Assembly (NCBI GenBank): GCA_029204225.1
Contig: CM055100.1
Coordinates: forward strand, 56,029,628-56,093,627
DNA from: Diphasiastrum complanatum
Taxonomy: Eukaryota; Streptophyta; Lycopodiopsida; Lycopodiales; Lycopodiaceae
Length of the DNA stretch: 64,000 nt
Reading direction: 5' to 3'
Below are positions 45,571 through 59,420 of the stretch, piece by piece (positions within the stretch are counted from its first letter, which is position 1; each line of letters opens with the position of its first letter). The position numbers and the translations under genes were made by a program. The notes under the pieces are model-generated. The model had not been told where the DNA came from and searched no databases. It saw nothing but the letters and a program-made list of their open reading frames with translations.

Positions 45571-46021
45571 AAAAGGTAGTCAATGACAACTGTCACTTCT
45601 TCTAGCTTATGAGAATTTCTTTGACTTGTAGATCACCTTCTTCCTCGTTGGATCGATTCTCAACCTCACATTTGCTACCAATGAGTATCTTACCTTGAGG
45701 AAGAAAGATGTTGAAAGCAGAGACAACAAAAAATAAAGACAAAAAATCAAGAGGCGAAATTTTGCTGCCATTTCTAGTTGTTCACGAATTCAAAGCCCCA
45801 AGTAAAATTCAAGAAAACTGTATGGGAGAGAGGGTGGGGGTGGAAGGATGTAGGTGTAAAAATTCCACGATGTAATCTATATTAGTTGATCTCCAATTAA
45901 GAGAGATATGCGCCTAGACATTAGTCTCAAGATAAAATAATGTTTTCTTCGAATATTAAGGTACTTTGGATGAAATGTCTATCGAAGAGTCTAATTCATG
46001 ATCAGAACTTAGTGTATCACT
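45571..46021. other. No recognisable feature
   Basis: Spacer between the foldback element and the gypsy LTR; no coding or repeats recognised. Confidence 0.35.
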
Positions 46022-48726
46022 TGTTAGGGCCTATTTTGACGGGGGGGTTGGTCTAGCCAAAACGTCCTAAAAGGGTCAAGCGGCCCCACCTCTAATGGCG
46101 GTTCATCCCTACGTGAGCAATGGCCTTCTCTATTGCCTCGTGCTCCCCAGCCGATGAGGGTTTTCCAAGCTCTCAGAGATACGATTGCAAGGAGGGGGTG
46201 ATGTCAATTTTGGTGCAATGATTCACTAGCTTTCTAGGGTTAGGGTTCTGTAAAACTTCTGATCACTAATTCGCATTAGGATCTTGCTAATGTCTCTTTC
46301 CCCATTGAATTCAGCTTACAGTTAGTAAAAATCTTACATGGGCTTTAAACCAATTTATTGCCTATGATGTGCTCGTGGGGTGCAAGTTATACACACCGCT
46401 TTGTTTGATAAGCGGTGGTATTTTTGCCAATCGTCAGGTCTAGGTATTTCGCTAGACAGTACCGATGGCGGGTGTGACTAGTGTGACGCTTCACCAAGGC
46501 GGTGTATTTCAACCTCGGATGGTGGACGGCCCGCTCTGGTGTTTCACAGAGGTCGAGTTCAGTTGATACGTTTCATAATTGACAAAACCCGAAAAAACGT
46601 TTCACAACTTCACGATTCTATATAGTCATTTTACTAACCGGAAAATATGCCAGACGACTTAGTAAAACATCAAATTGTGAAAAAATCCTTTTCTTACTCT
46701 TCCCTAACACATGTACTCCAATGCGACGTTAACAACACATGGCCCAAATTTTTTCCAGTTTCATACATTGAAAACAACAACAAATAGGTAAATCACTCAT
46801 ATAAAGTCTAGCTATAATCTCAACCCAATTTTCATATTCATGATAGTGCCAAATGCCTCAGTATTGATATCAAAACTAATTATTTGGTTAAGGGAATGCG
46901 AATGTACGATTCAATCACCCTAGGAACGATGGACTCAAACATAATACACACCCAACAATGATGGTTTTATCGTTTTAAGAAAGTACGATCAATTCTTAAA
47001 ACTCAAAATCAACAAAAATACTTCAGAAACCCTTCTTCAAACCAAAACTGTTTATGGCTACATACCACACTCTATTCCAACTGAAAGAAGACAGCGTACG
47101 AAAAAATGGCATCATGAAGATAAACTGATTGTGAAAAGTGTGAGTCTTACCTCAATGTGCCATTAGGTAGCCGTTGTGTGGAAACTCTAGTCATGAACCT
47201 TGTAGCAAAAATCAGAACCAGGCATGTTGACGCAGTTTTCTCCATTTTACGCGTGTCCGATCGAATTGATGTAAAAAGAGAAATGAAGAAAATTAAAGTT
47301 TCTAGAATATGAACGGTGCGATTAAAATGTTAACGGTTCAGTTGAGAGAAAACTGAACTAAAAGTCTGTAAAAAAAAACAGGCCAGAAAGATACAATGGC
47401 TAAAAAAATCAGCAACCCATCACTAACACCAAGCCCTAAAGCAAACCATCCCACTCATTCAAGATATAAGCCTACGAGTATGACAATGGACTACAACCAA
47501 CCAACCAACTCTCACCATGAAATCACTCTCACCCATCAATCCTCTCAACAAAAGAAGTAAACATCCTCTCCAAGTAATTTGAAGCACTCAACTATGAACT
47601 CACACTAGCAACGAGGTCCAAGCAATCAACACAAACAACCACAATCTCTCAACTCCTCAATATGAGCAAGCAAGCATAGTAAGTAACATCACTCTCAAAC
47701 CACAAGACAACTACAACTCTCAACTCTCAAAAATACCCACTCCTAAAAATACTAACACACAAAAGTACTAACATTTGAAATACAAGGAATTGGCTCCTTC
47801 TTATAGGAAAATCCAATGCATCCCCTTCACAATGCCATCTTGCCATTCTTCATGCCCTCCAAGCCCTCTTTGCCATTTGTCCCCAACCCATTTGATAGTA
47901 CACCTAGTGGCCTCCATAAGAGAGTGGAGGAGTGGTGCATTCAAGGCTCTCTTCCAAAACTAGCCAAGATGCCATTTTTGTCAAAGGCTAGGGAGGCCAT
48001 TCAAGTTTCCCCTTTTGTACACCCTAGAAGCCCAAAATGTCAATGGCTAGTGGGTGTATCTCCCAATTTTTATAGCTTCCAAGGTGTTTTGGCATTTACT
48101 ATCCAAATTTTGGGTGAGGCCCTTTTTCAACCCCTATTATTAGTAGGCGGCCTTCGTTTTTCTTTTACTTGTGTTTTTGGCCTTTCTTCGATTAGGGTCG
48201 TGCGCCTACTGCTCATTTGTCTGGGTTTTTGGTCTGTTGGATAACTACTTGGCCCGCATATTTCGTTAATTGCCCGTAAATTGCCCAAACTTTGTCGTTA
48301 GGATTTTTGTGGCTCCTTGACACTGAATCCGTATTTCTCGGTCCCGTTTTAACCTGAAACTTTTCTTTCTCGGTTTTTTCTTCTGTGGTTGACTTTTTCG
48401 GCATTCATGACTAGGGCTCCCACGACAACACGGTTTCTTTGAAAAATACATTGAGTGATCCTATATCAGTAAAAATGGACTCAATACATGGTGAGATTTT
48501 AGCACGGTCATATCGGCTATTTTTTACAACTGGCCATTTTTTTTCAAAGCCGTAAAATATTTACCGGCCATTTCTAAGCCACAAAATTTGCTCTAGCCTC
48601 ATTGAGGGTGGGCTGGGACCCAATTCTAGGTGAACCGACACTTTTGGCTCGGTCTTACAAAACTTACCACAAAATATTTTTTGACGATTTTTTAAAAAGT
48701 CAATTTTTTTACTGTTTCTATTCCCA
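46022..48726 (-). repeat. Ty3/gypsy LTR copy 1 (about 2.7 kb)
   Basis: Near-identical along its length to 50764-53510. The plus-strand text starts TGTTAGGGCCTATTTTGACG, i.e. the LTR ends ...CCCTAACA on the minus strand. It lacks the first ~70 bases present in copy 2 (TGTAAAACCCGG...), ending instead at about 48726 against unrelated sequence. A ~27-bp stretch present in copy 2 near 50860 is absent here. The short frames at 47775-48244 recur in copy 2 and are LTR sequence, not genes. Confidence 0.88.
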
Positions 48727-50763
48727 CTTTTTCCTCTCTTACCCTCCATTTTATGCTTATGATCAAACACTCATGCTCATAGGAGGAAACATGTTAGGCC
48801 CTATGCAGCTCAGAGTATATGCAGAATACAGGGGTATGGATGCATGAGATAGTCTTGCAATCAAATGACCAAGCACATTGTGCCTACATGATGCGAGTGT
48901 AGTGGTGGATGCAATGGATTTTGACTCATCTGTGATATATGTAGATCACAGTTTTTAGTGTGTGTGAATCTCACATGTAGTAACAATAACTCCCATATAT
49001 ATACACTGAAACAAATTTTTTTTTTCTGTTTTTCTAGTGGTATTTTAAAGCAAGATAGAACGTTGACCAACAAATAAAAAACCAAAACGGCAAAGTAAAG
49101 TCAAACTTACCACCCTCGACTCCCCCATGTGAAATCAGGGATAAGGGTGTATTGATGTCAGCTTACTACATCTATCCAGCATCCAGCTTGTTGTTTGGGT
49201 ATTCACCATGCGCTTTAACCCTAACTTGCACTTCAGTGTTTTTTGTCCTATTTCTCTTTGGCATATTCAATCGTTTGTGTATATGATAGGTGGTCAAAAG
49301 ATCTAGGTCATCATTTGGTTCAAGGAAATATCCTAGCACCACATTTTCTTCATGCTCAGATTCTTCATTACTGATGTAGTTGGGTAGTTCTTTGTCCCAA
49401 AGGAGCGGATCATATGGTGTTGTAGTACTATCCTGGATAAAATTATCAAAGTTTACCACCATGTGGTCATCTATTGTCTTTTTGATATTTGAATAAGCGT
49501 CGGATATCAAATGAATCCTGATCAAATGCATCAGGTGGGGGTTCATGATTTTTGTCATTTTCTTGCTTTGTTACACAGCAGCCTATGGATCTAGTTTTAG
49601 GGGGGCAATCTACAGGGGCTGTCCATACTATGTCATGTACTTCTGCATAGTCTAAGTTGCCTTCACTATCCTCGTCAGGAGGTACAGCTTGGTCATGTTG
49701 ATTAACAACAGATTTGAACGTTATCAGCTCCTCAGACTTAGTGGACTTTCCAAGACTTACCTACCGATCACACTTTTCCATCCACTCTTTGCTAGGTGGG
49801 TCTGTTTGTAACCTACTTTGGGTTAGAGTCAGTACTCTCGCCCTAGTCCCCTCAGGGATGAGTGTTTCTATTGAGTGTTGCGGGGGTCTTTTGTCATTGG
49901 TCTTGTCTCATCTATCCTGAGGAATTGCATTAAACTTGTTACTTTGTAGATTTGTATGATTGTCTAGCCCATAACCTTGCAGATCTAGTCCGACCCTTTG
50001 TATCTGATGTTCATAGCTTTGTATACTTGTAGATCCGGGCTTGTCACCAAAAGCTACTTTCTTTGCAGGATTGCATTCTCAAATCCCAGTCTGTATAATC
50101 CTAAGGAATAATCAAATCCTAACAGGTTTCTTTTGAAGTATAATCCCTCTGGTTTGTCTCAATTCCAAGGGGAATGGCCTCATACCAACTTCTTGATCAA
50201 CTCTTGTTGATTCCAAAGTCGTCTCACATCTAGAGTCAAAGTTAACAATGTTGTATGCATATCTCTCAAATGTTGTTTGACCATCTCCACTAATTCACGA
50301 CGCTCAATCTTAACCTTTTCATCAGGGTTCGTTGAATAGCCTTGCCTAGATAGGTACCCACGTAAGAGTACCCCTAGCCAGGTGAAGAAGTCAATTGATC
50401 GAAGGCATAGGGTCCTCATCTGGTTAGGAGCTATTGCCTATAAATTTGTTGGGCCGTAGGATGCCAACCATAATCGTTCTAGATCAATACCACATCTATG
50501 ATCCTCGCTATCAATTTCTCATAGTAATGGCTCATCTAACACAGGTGGTATTCAATCATCAACTCAAAGAATGCCCCTGACAATTCATTTGTGGGACCAG
50601 CACACATCATTGTGTGATGTTAACCACCTCGACATTCAATACCAAGGTTGACGGTCTCGACAATACACTCATTCAACCAGCAAATTTCTAACACATCTTC
50701 ATTGTAGGCCATCGTCTTTCAAGAAATTCTCCCTTATCAAATTACTCCCGGTAGATGCACCAA
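48727..50763 (-). pseudogene. Gypsy internal region, gag side, degenerate
   Basis: On the minus strand, LTR copy 2 is followed by TGGTGCATCTACCGGGAG (50762-50745), a candidate primer site whose tRNA I cannot name, and then ATG 50712 (MAYNEDVLEICWLNECIVET). Broken frames continue through 50419-50180 (KVKIERRELVEMVKQHLRDM, LDVRRLWNQQELIKKL) and 49558-49172 (acidic, EESEHEENVVLGYF). They resemble a decayed gag in position, but no zinc knuckle or protease was found. All pol is absent here. Confidence 0.55.
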
Positions 50764-53582
50764 TGTTAGGGCCTATTTTGACGGGGGGTTGGTCTAGCCA
50801 AAACGTCCTAAAAGGGTCAAGGGGCCCCACCTCTAATGGCGGTTCGGCCCTATGTGAGCAATAGAGGATTTGTCACTTCCAACCCTGATGGCCTTCTCTA
50901 TTGCCTCGTGCTCCCCAACCGATGAGGGTTTTCCAAGCTCTCAGAGATACGATTGCAAGGAGGGGGTGCTGTCAATTTTGGTGCAATGATTCACTAGCTT
51001 TCTAGGGTTACGGTTCTGTAAAACTTCTGATCACTAATTCGCATTAGGATCTTGCTAATGTCTCTTTCCTCATTGAATTCGTTCGGCTTACAGTTAGTAA
51101 AAATCTTACATGGGCTTTAAACCAATTTATCGCCTATGATGTGCTCGTGGGGTGCAAGTTATACACACCGCTTTGTTTGATAAGCGGTGGTATTTTCGCC
51201 GACCGTCAAGTCTAGGTATTTCGCTAGACAGTACCGATGGCGGGTGTGACTAGTGTGATGCTTAACCAAGGCGGTTTATTTCAACCGCGGATGGTGAATG
51301 GCCCGCTCTGGTGTTTCACAGAGGTCGAGTTCAGTTGATATGTTTCATAATTGACAAAACACAACTTGACGATTCTGTATAGTCATTTTACTAACTGGAA
51401 AATATGCCAGACGACTTAGTAAAACATCAAATTGTGAAAAAGTCATTTTCTTACTCTTCCTTAACACATGTACTCCAATGCGACGTTAACAACACATGGC
51501 CCAAATTTTTTCCAGTTTCATACATTGAAAACAACAACAATAAATAGGTAAATCACTCATATATACCCAAAGTCTAGCTATAATCTCAACCCAATTTTTG
51601 TACTCGTGATAGTGCCAAATGCCTCAGTATTGATATCAAAGCTAATTATTCGGTTAAGGGAATGTGGATGTACGATTCAATCACCCTAGGGACAATGGAC
51701 TCAAACATAATACACACCCAACAATGATGGTTTTATCGTTTTAAGAAAGTACGATCAATTCTTAAAACTCAAAATCAACGAAAATACTTCAAAAACCCTT
51801 CTTCAAACCAAAATTGTTTATGGCTACATACCACACTCTATTCCAACTGATAGAAGATAGCGTACGAAAAAATGGCATCATGAAGATAAACTGATTGTGA
51901 AAAGTGTGAGTCTTACCTCAATGTGCCATTAGGTAGCCGTTGCGTGGAAACTCTAGTCATGAACAGTGTAGCAAAAATCAGAGCCAGGCATGTTGACGTA
52001 GTTTTCTCCATTTTGTGCGTGTCCGATCGAATTGGTCTAAAAAGAGAAAATGAAGAAAATTAAAGTTTCTTGAATATGAACGGTGAGATTGAGATGTTAA
52101 CAGTTCAGTTGAGAGAAACTTGAATCGAAAGTCTGTTAAAAAAAAAAAAAACAGGCCAGAAAGATACAACGGCTAAAAAAATCAACAACCCATCACTCAC
52201 ACCAAGACCTGAAGCAAATTATCCCACTCATTCAATATATAAGCCTACTAGTATGACAATGGACTACAACCAACCAACCAACCAACCCTCACCATGAAAT
52301 CACTCTCACCCATCAATCCTCTCAACAAAAGCAAGTAAACATCCTCTCCAAGTAATTTGAAGCACTCAACTATGAACTCACACTAGTAACGAGGTCCAAG
52401 CAATCAACATAAACAACCACAATCTCTCAACTCCTCAATATGAACAAGCAAGCATAGTAAGTAACATCACTCCCAAACCACAAGACATCTACAATTCTCA
52501 ACTCTAAAAAATACCCACTCCTAAAAATACTAACACACAAAAGTACTAACATTTGAAATACAAGGAGTTGGCTCCTTCTTATAGGAAAATCCAATGCATC
52601 CCCTTCACAATGTCATCTTGCCATTCTTCATGCCCTCCAAGCCCTCTTTGCCATTTGTCCCCAACCCATTTGATAGTACACCTAGTGGCCTCCATAAGAG
52701 AGTGGAGGAGTGGTGCATTCAAGGCTCTCTTCCAAAACTAGCCAAGATGCCATTTTTGTCAAAGGCTAGGGAGCCCATTCAAGTTTCCCCTTTTGTACAC
52801 CCTAGAAGCCCAAAATGTCAATGGCTAGTGGGTGTATCTCTCAATTTTTATAGCTTCCAAGGTGTTTTGGCATTTATTATCCAGATTTTGGGTGAGGCCC
52901 TTTTTCAACCCCTATTATTAGTAGGCGGCCTTCGTTTTTCTTTTACCTGTGTTTTTGGCCTTTCTTCGATTAGGGCCGTGCGCCTACTGCTCATTTGTCT
53001 GGGTTTTTGGTCTGTTGAATAACTACTTGGCCCGCATATTTCATTAATTGCCCGTAAATTGTCCAAACTTTGGCGTTAGGGTTTTGTGACTCCTTGACAC
53101 TGAATCCATATTTCTCGGTCCCGTTTTAACCTGAAACTTTTCTTTCTCGGTTTTTTCTTCTGTGGTTTAACTTTTTCGGCATTCATGAGTAGGGCTCCCA
53201 CGACAACACGGTTTCCCTGAACAATACACTAAGTGATCATATATTAGTAAAAATGGACTCATTACATGGTGAGATTTTAGCACGGTCATACCGGCTATTT
53301 TTTACAACTGGCCAATTTTTTAAAAATCGTAAAATATTTACCGGCCATTTTTAAGGCCGCAAAATTTGCTCTAGCCTCATTTAAAGTGGGCTGGGACCCA
53401 ATTCTAAGTGAACCGACACTTTTGGCTCGGTCCTACAAAACTTGACCACAAAATATATTTTGACGGTTTTTTAAAAAGTCAATTTTTTACTTTTAAACTG
53501 TGTCTAGCCACTTTAGGGAGGGGCTAGGACCCAGTTCTAAGGCAAATTTGTGCCAATTTTTCTCGAATAACCGGGTTTTACA
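50764..53582 (-). repeat. Ty3/gypsy LTR copy 2 (about 2.8 kb)
   Basis: On the minus strand it runs from TGTAAAACCCGG (53582) to CCCTAACA (50764), 2819 bp with TG...CA ends. It starts just after the end of a gypsy integrase frame (53603), so it is the 3' LTR for that pol. It is also followed by a primer-like site and gag-like sequence, so it serves as 5' LTR for the next internal piece. Near its start is a duplicated ~80-bp motif (GGGACCCAATTCTA / GGACCCAGTTCTAA). Confidence 0.85.
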
Positions 53583-53602
53583 ATTCTTCCAATTTTGCGA
53601 AT

Positions 53603-56200
53603 TTAAACTTCAATATTAGCCCGATTTTCCGTGAGGAAATATCGGCTAACATCACCTTCACGTAAACTCAATTTGAGTCCACTTATATAAAATAATGGAT
53701 GATTACTAACTCTTTCAAAAAGTTCTAGCAGATAAGCTAAAGACCTGACTCTCTTAATTACCTTGTAAGGTCCACTATATCTTGTAGAAATTTTGTAATG
53801 CTTATTCGTGAACATCACTTTTAAGTCCTTGGAGATTCATAGATACACCCAATCTCCGACTTGAAACTCACGAGGTAATCTTTTCATATCGTCATAGAGT
53901 CATGCTCGATTTTGGGCACTCTGGACATTCTCACATGGAATTTGTAACACTTCTTGCATTTTATGATTAAAATTAGAGATTTAGATGTCATAAATGATTA
54001 AGAACAAGAATCTAAGTGGGTGATCTTGCACAAGAACCTATTGGACTAGGATTTCCAATAGCTAGTCAATTTCTAGCTTTCTAGGCAATGCAACACAAAA
54101 TGATAGATCTAGTTGAGCATTTGAAAATAAATCACTCTCAAAGTTTTGTAGCATCAAATCAGGTGTTAATACACTCAATAAATTATTATACATATCATAA
54201 ACAATGCTTCAAACAAGTCAAGTGACCAAAATGTAATAGCTAGTTTTGGTAGCTTTCACAATAGCATGACCAAATTATATTTACAATTCTAACATTTTAT
54301 ACAAGAAATCAACTACCTTCTGGAGCTTAATATTCTCAATTTTAATAGAGATTGGTGATCTAGGCTGGAATCCGTACATAAGCATAGACAAGCTAAAACA
54401 TGTAGCTGAATGTTTACTACTATTATAAGTGAACTAAATCTATATATACTAAAAGAAATTGGGTTTCCGGGCAGCGTGAGTTGCCCTGATTTTTTTTTAC
54501 TGTTAAAAAGAGGCCTCGAGAAGGGGCAACCCAAGGCCACGGGCAGGGGGAGGGGCACGGGATTTTTTCCATTGATAATGCTTATCATGAGACATATGAT
54601 CAAAGAATTTCCTCCATAGTTTAATTAGTCATTCTTGTTTGTCCATCTGATTATGGATGATCAGAAGAACTAAAACTAAGCAAGGTTGCCAATTTCTGAA
54701 AAACTATCGACCAAAAATGACCAATAAACTTTGGATCATGATCACTAGGTTTGTCTCTGGGTAGTCCATAGGGATGAAATAATTGTTCTACAAATATCTA
54801 AACTAAATAAAATGCCTTTATAGTAGATCTTACAAGAACAAATGTATCTAATTTGGTTAAACAATCCGCAATCACCCAAATTGCATCATGACCTTTCTAA
54901 CTCCTCAATGCATCTACTAAAATCCATAGAACTATTGCCCCATATTTTGTTAGGAGTTTAATGGATGTAATAATCCACCATCTTGCAATCGCTTTGCATT
55001 TGTAAGCTGACACTACTTGCATTTTTGTACAAAGGCTTTTTCAAATTGTTTCATCTTTGGCTAGTAGAAGTCTCGTTATACTAAATCCAATGTTTTGCGT
55101 ATACTTGGATGACTTGTGCATTGCACATCATGGCACTCATCCAAGATCTTTCTTTTAATAATATCATTACTTGGAACACACACATTCCTATCTTTGAGCA
55201 AAAGTCCATTCTTGATGGAAAGTATAATTCCAACCTCGTTACCTTTCTTATCATATTGAATACCTTGCAATTCAATTCCGTCTTGGCCATGCACTGGTCC
55301 TTTCCATATTCTAAAAAAAGTAGGGGCTTTTTTACAAAGCTCTTGTAAATAAAAATAAAAGTCAATTGAGATTTTCAAGGAAAGTTGATTCATGTCACAT
55401 ATTTGACTAAGAGCTTCAGCCATCTCATTAGTAATGCCCTTGATATAATGAAGGTTTGATAATTCATGCACCCAACAAAATTGCTCCCATACAAGTAGTA
55501 TCACCAGATATTGAGTGCATGAGCCATAGTAAGAAGATCTTTTCCTAAGAATATATCTCATTTGGGAATCAATTAACTTCTTGCTTTTGAAAGCAATAAG
55601 TCTATCCTCATGCAGTAATATTGCCCTAAATGCAAAATTAGTTGTGTCTATTTTAACGACATAAGGCTGGCCAGGACTTGCAATCTTCAAAAAGAGTCCA
55701 AAAACTCTCATCCAATTTCTGATTCCATACTATGGGTTGACTGAGCTTCTCATTTTTGTTTTCACCCCCTTTTATTAGGCCATTCAAAGGTAATTCCACA
55801 ATTGTATAATCATTAGTGAGCTTTGGAAAAAAAAAATTGCAAAACCTAAGAATGATTTCACCAAACCAACCTGTTTAAAAAACTGGCCATTCAACAAGCA
55901 GTTTAATCTTGTCATAATTAATTTCATTCGCATTTGCTGAAATTATATGACCAAGATAAAATACTTTTGTTTTAAGAACTCACATTTGGATTTTTTTGTG
56001 TAAAATTTCTCTCACCTAAATGTGTTCAATACTAGTTTGAGATGCTTCACATGTTCATGAAGTATTTTATTGTAGATTAAGATATCATGTAAAGACACTA
56101 CCACAAAAAATTTAGATTTGGACCAAAAATATCATACATCGTTTGTCAAAAAGTTGCAAGCGCACTTGTCAATCCAAAAGTGTTGTAAAGCTAACTCTGG
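53603..56200 (-). pseudogene. Ty3/gypsy RT-RNase H-integrase remnant
   Basis: From about 56160 downward: an RT motif FVVVSLHDILIYNKILHEHV, where the catalytic YxDD is changed to SLHD; VKSFLRFCNFF (RT-RNase H link); the open frame 55711-55076 with VKIDTTNFAFRAILL, SKKLIDSQMRYILR (RNase H) and the integrase zinc region ending CHDVQCTSHPSIRKTLDL; then at 53900-53603 LPREFQVGDWVYL and ISTRYSGPYKVIKRVRSLAY with LKLSLREGD, the integrase C-terminal barrel. The stretch 54000-55000 holds little recognisable integrase core and includes a GC-rich block near 54460-54560. Inactive. Confidence 0.82.
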
Positions 56201-56849
56201 TGCACCCAATGTGCCCTATGAGATTCTGAGGGGTGACACTCCCACAAGTCCCATAGTAAGTTAAGAAGTCAAGGACTAAGCCTCCCACCTATGGTGAGTC
56301 AGTCAAGTAGTTACAAGTCATGAGCTAGCTCTGGAGCTCGAGCCATCTCCTGGTTAGCTCTTGGGACCCATGTCCAAGAGCTAAGCTGATTCTGCCCACT
56401 TGGATAGCTCTCGAGATCCATATTTGAGAGTTAGACTGATTTTGCCAAGCTTGCCAAGCTTAATCAGCAAAATAAAAACTAAATCTAGAAATGTGTGCTT
56501 TATCATACATCACTATATTCCAAGATTAGGGGCACACTAAATCACAACAGAACTATAGGAAGAGTCTGGCAGACAGAAACTTGGACAGCTCAACCAGTGC
56601 CAAGAGTCCAGTCGCCAAGTCTCGACTCCCTCTACCAACACAACCTAGGCACAATGCCCAACACATGTTGGTAGTCCCAAGACCACAGTCAGACAATGTA
56701 TGAATGTAACTTCTTCCAAATTTAATGAAGTTGATTCTTGGAGATGATTATCACTTCAATTTTGCCTTTGGGATTGCTTTAGGTGTAAGGACACTTACTA
56801 CAACCTAGGACCCATCATTATGCCATTTGGTCATTTTGGCAACCACTAT
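56201..56849. other. No recognisable feature
   Basis: Lies between the gypsy RT remnant and the end of the chromovirus LTR. No coding found. Confidence 0.35.
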
Positions 56850-56858
56850 TGTAAAGAC

Positions 56859-57917
56859 TGATGCGATGAAACATTGAACGCAAATTGCAAATATCAATCA
56901 GACTCTATAACAAAACAAAATGAAATGAAACGAAACTGAACGAGGCGAAGTGAAGCAAAACTTAAACGAGCTCTGATATTAACATTGCTGAAGCGAAATA
57001 AAATTAATCGCAAACGAAATGAATTCGGATGGATTTCAGATATGATTGATGGTCACTGCCTGCTATATCATTCCTACAATTCTCCAGAAAGTAGACAGAC
57101 ACTGCTGATCTACATTAAAGATTAATACAGCATTCAACAAAACTGAACCAGTGTGCGAAATTAATAAAACAAGTGAATGAGATACACAAGTGATAGCAGA
57201 CAGTAGTTCATTCAAGATCAGGCAAAATTGAGAGTGATATGTGCGTGATAGCTACAGTATCATCTATTGGCCCTCTTGATTTTGAGCGTTGTATGACAGA
57301 TCCACACAACGCATTGGCATGAGAGAAAATAGTGTTCTCTCACTAGTAGCGTCTCGCTTACGACTTCTTGGATCTCTGTAGATCCTGCTTACAAAATTGC
57401 CTCGCTCATAGACGGACTTCTATTCTGTATGTTTTCTATCTGCTACTGTATGTATCTTATACATCTAGTAATTGCATACATTCAGAGTAGCATGCATATC
57501 TAATTAAATAAATTAAACAATATATAACTAATCATGGATTACAAGAGAGGTGGGTTAGGCACATCCTAATGTTTTTCCGCTGACGTCATCATATCAGATC
57601 AGGTTTTTTGTACTTTATGGTACTTGCATGATCTTCCTGATCCTTTGGAACGTGAAGGTCAAAAAGAGTCGCAAAGATTTTCGTGTCGCTTCGAGTTGTT
57701 TGACTTTCGCGTCGTTTGACTTTCTCCTATTGTATCACGGACACTTTTCTTTTGCGAACATTTTGCGTTCATGTCTTTTCGTTAGGATGTTCGTGAACAT
57801 TTTCGCTTCACGTCTTTTTGTCAGGATGTTCACGAACATTTTCGCTTCGTGTCTTTTTGTCAAACTGAGGGCTGAAAGCTAGCAAAGCTTTGGAAATATA
57901 AACGTTTTGTTTCTTAA
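56859..57917 (-). repeat. 3' LTR of copia copy D
   Basis: Aligned end to end with 61235-62291. The first bases of the LTR (minus strand) read TTAAGAAAC here versus TGAAGAAAC in the partner. Confidence 0.93.
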
Positions 57918-57929
57918 GCTCCCTCTCAA

Positions 57930-59420
57930 AGCGTGGTAGCTTGATGACTCCAAGACTGCTCCTCTATTTCTCAAACAGACCTTTGTCTAAGGCCTTTGTG
58001 AAAATGTCAACCACCATCTCCTTTGTTCCAATAAAAATTAGTCTGCAGTATCTTCTTCTCGATCAGATCCTTTATCAAGTGATACCTGATTGCGATGTGT
58101 TTCGTCCTTGAGTGAAACACATGATCCTTTGTCAGATGTATTGCAGACGTATTTTCCATCTGCAAAAGCAGAGGCTCATTCTATGTTTCACCCAGTTCAT
58201 CAAGGAACTATTTGAGCCAAATGATTTCATTAGCCATCTTTGCTGCTGCAACGTACTCTGCTTCATAGGATGATTGAGCCACAATGGTCTGCTTCTTGCT
58301 GACCTAGAGAATTGCTGCTCCTGACGCGATGGTGCATCATCCTGAGACACTTTTGCAGTTGTCCTTGTTGAGAGATGTCCAACTAGCATCACTGTAGGAA
58401 AGCATCTGGAACCCTGCATCACGAGAATAACACAAACCAAAATACTTCGTTAATTGAAGGTATTGCAAAATTCATTTCGCAATCTTCCAAAGAGTTGAGC
58501 CTGGATTCGTACAGAATTGGCTCATCTTGAACAGGCATAAGCAATGTCAGGATGTGTGTTATCTACAAGGTACATCAATGATCTGATCAGCTTCCTGTAC
58601 GGTGTAAACTGCATCAATTCTCTTTCTTCTTCAATCTTCAAATAGTCTTCATTCGTTAAGACTGTTCCTACAAGAATGGGAGTATTTGCACCTTTGCAAC
58701 TCAGCATCCCAAGATCTTCTAGGATTTTCTAGGTATATCTGGACTGATGAAGGTACAATTTACCTCCCTCATAGTCTCTATCAATTTGTAAGCCAAGATA
58801 ATATCTGGCTTTTCCCATGTCTACAATCTTGAAATGTTTCGAGATGTCATACTTCACCTCAACAATAAGCTCTCACTTTTGCATAATATCAAAGTATCAT
58901 CCACATACACAACTACAATGATCTTCCCATCAGTAATTCTTACATAAACATTGGAATCAGCCATTAGTGGCTTGAATCCTAAGGATTTCAGAGCTTGATC
59001 TTTCTTCTTATACCATTGTTACACTGACTGCTTCAGACCGTAGATACTCCTATGCATTCTGCATGCATAAGTAGGAAGTGAGTTCGAAATGTAGCCTAGA
59101 GGTTGATCCATGTAGACTTCTTCGTCTAGCTTGCCATGCAAGAACGCTATCTTTTCGTCCACGATGTGCATCCTGAGATCATAAGTAGTTGCCTATGCAA
59201 ACAATGAATGTAGGGATGAATGTTTCACGACAGGAGAGAAGGTCTTAGCATAGTCAATACCATATCTCTGAGAAAAGTCCTTCGCTACAAGTCTTGCTTT
59301 ATACTTAGAAATATCTCTATTCAGTCCATACTTCAGCACTTGCATTTTACAGTCTTTCGCTTATCTGGTAATGGCTGCAACATCCATACCTGATTTTTCC
59401 TCATGGATTCCATCTCCTCA
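57930..59420 (-). pseudogene. copia reverse transcriptase and RNase H (copy D)
   Basis: From about 59400 down: RT text in several frames ([19 protein letters not shown] near 59290, DLRMHIVDEKIAFLHGKLDE near 59150, a stop-broken palm), the intact catalytic YVDD at 58907-58896 within VVVYVDDTLILCKSES, the thumb/connection at 58707-58522 (YRKLIRSLMYLVDNTHPDIA), and RNase H in mixed frames (SDASWTSLNKDNCKS at about 58390-58340, SSYEAEYVAAAKMANEIIWL, HSRTKHIAIRYHLIKDLI). Several stops and frameshifts. RNase H ends close to the polypurine tract. Confidence 0.82.

Noticed and set aside
47775-48244. Two overlapping small genes, duplicated at 52553-53022
   Set aside because: Both copies lie at the same place in the two gypsy LTRs, and the frames have no domain; they are LTR sequence.
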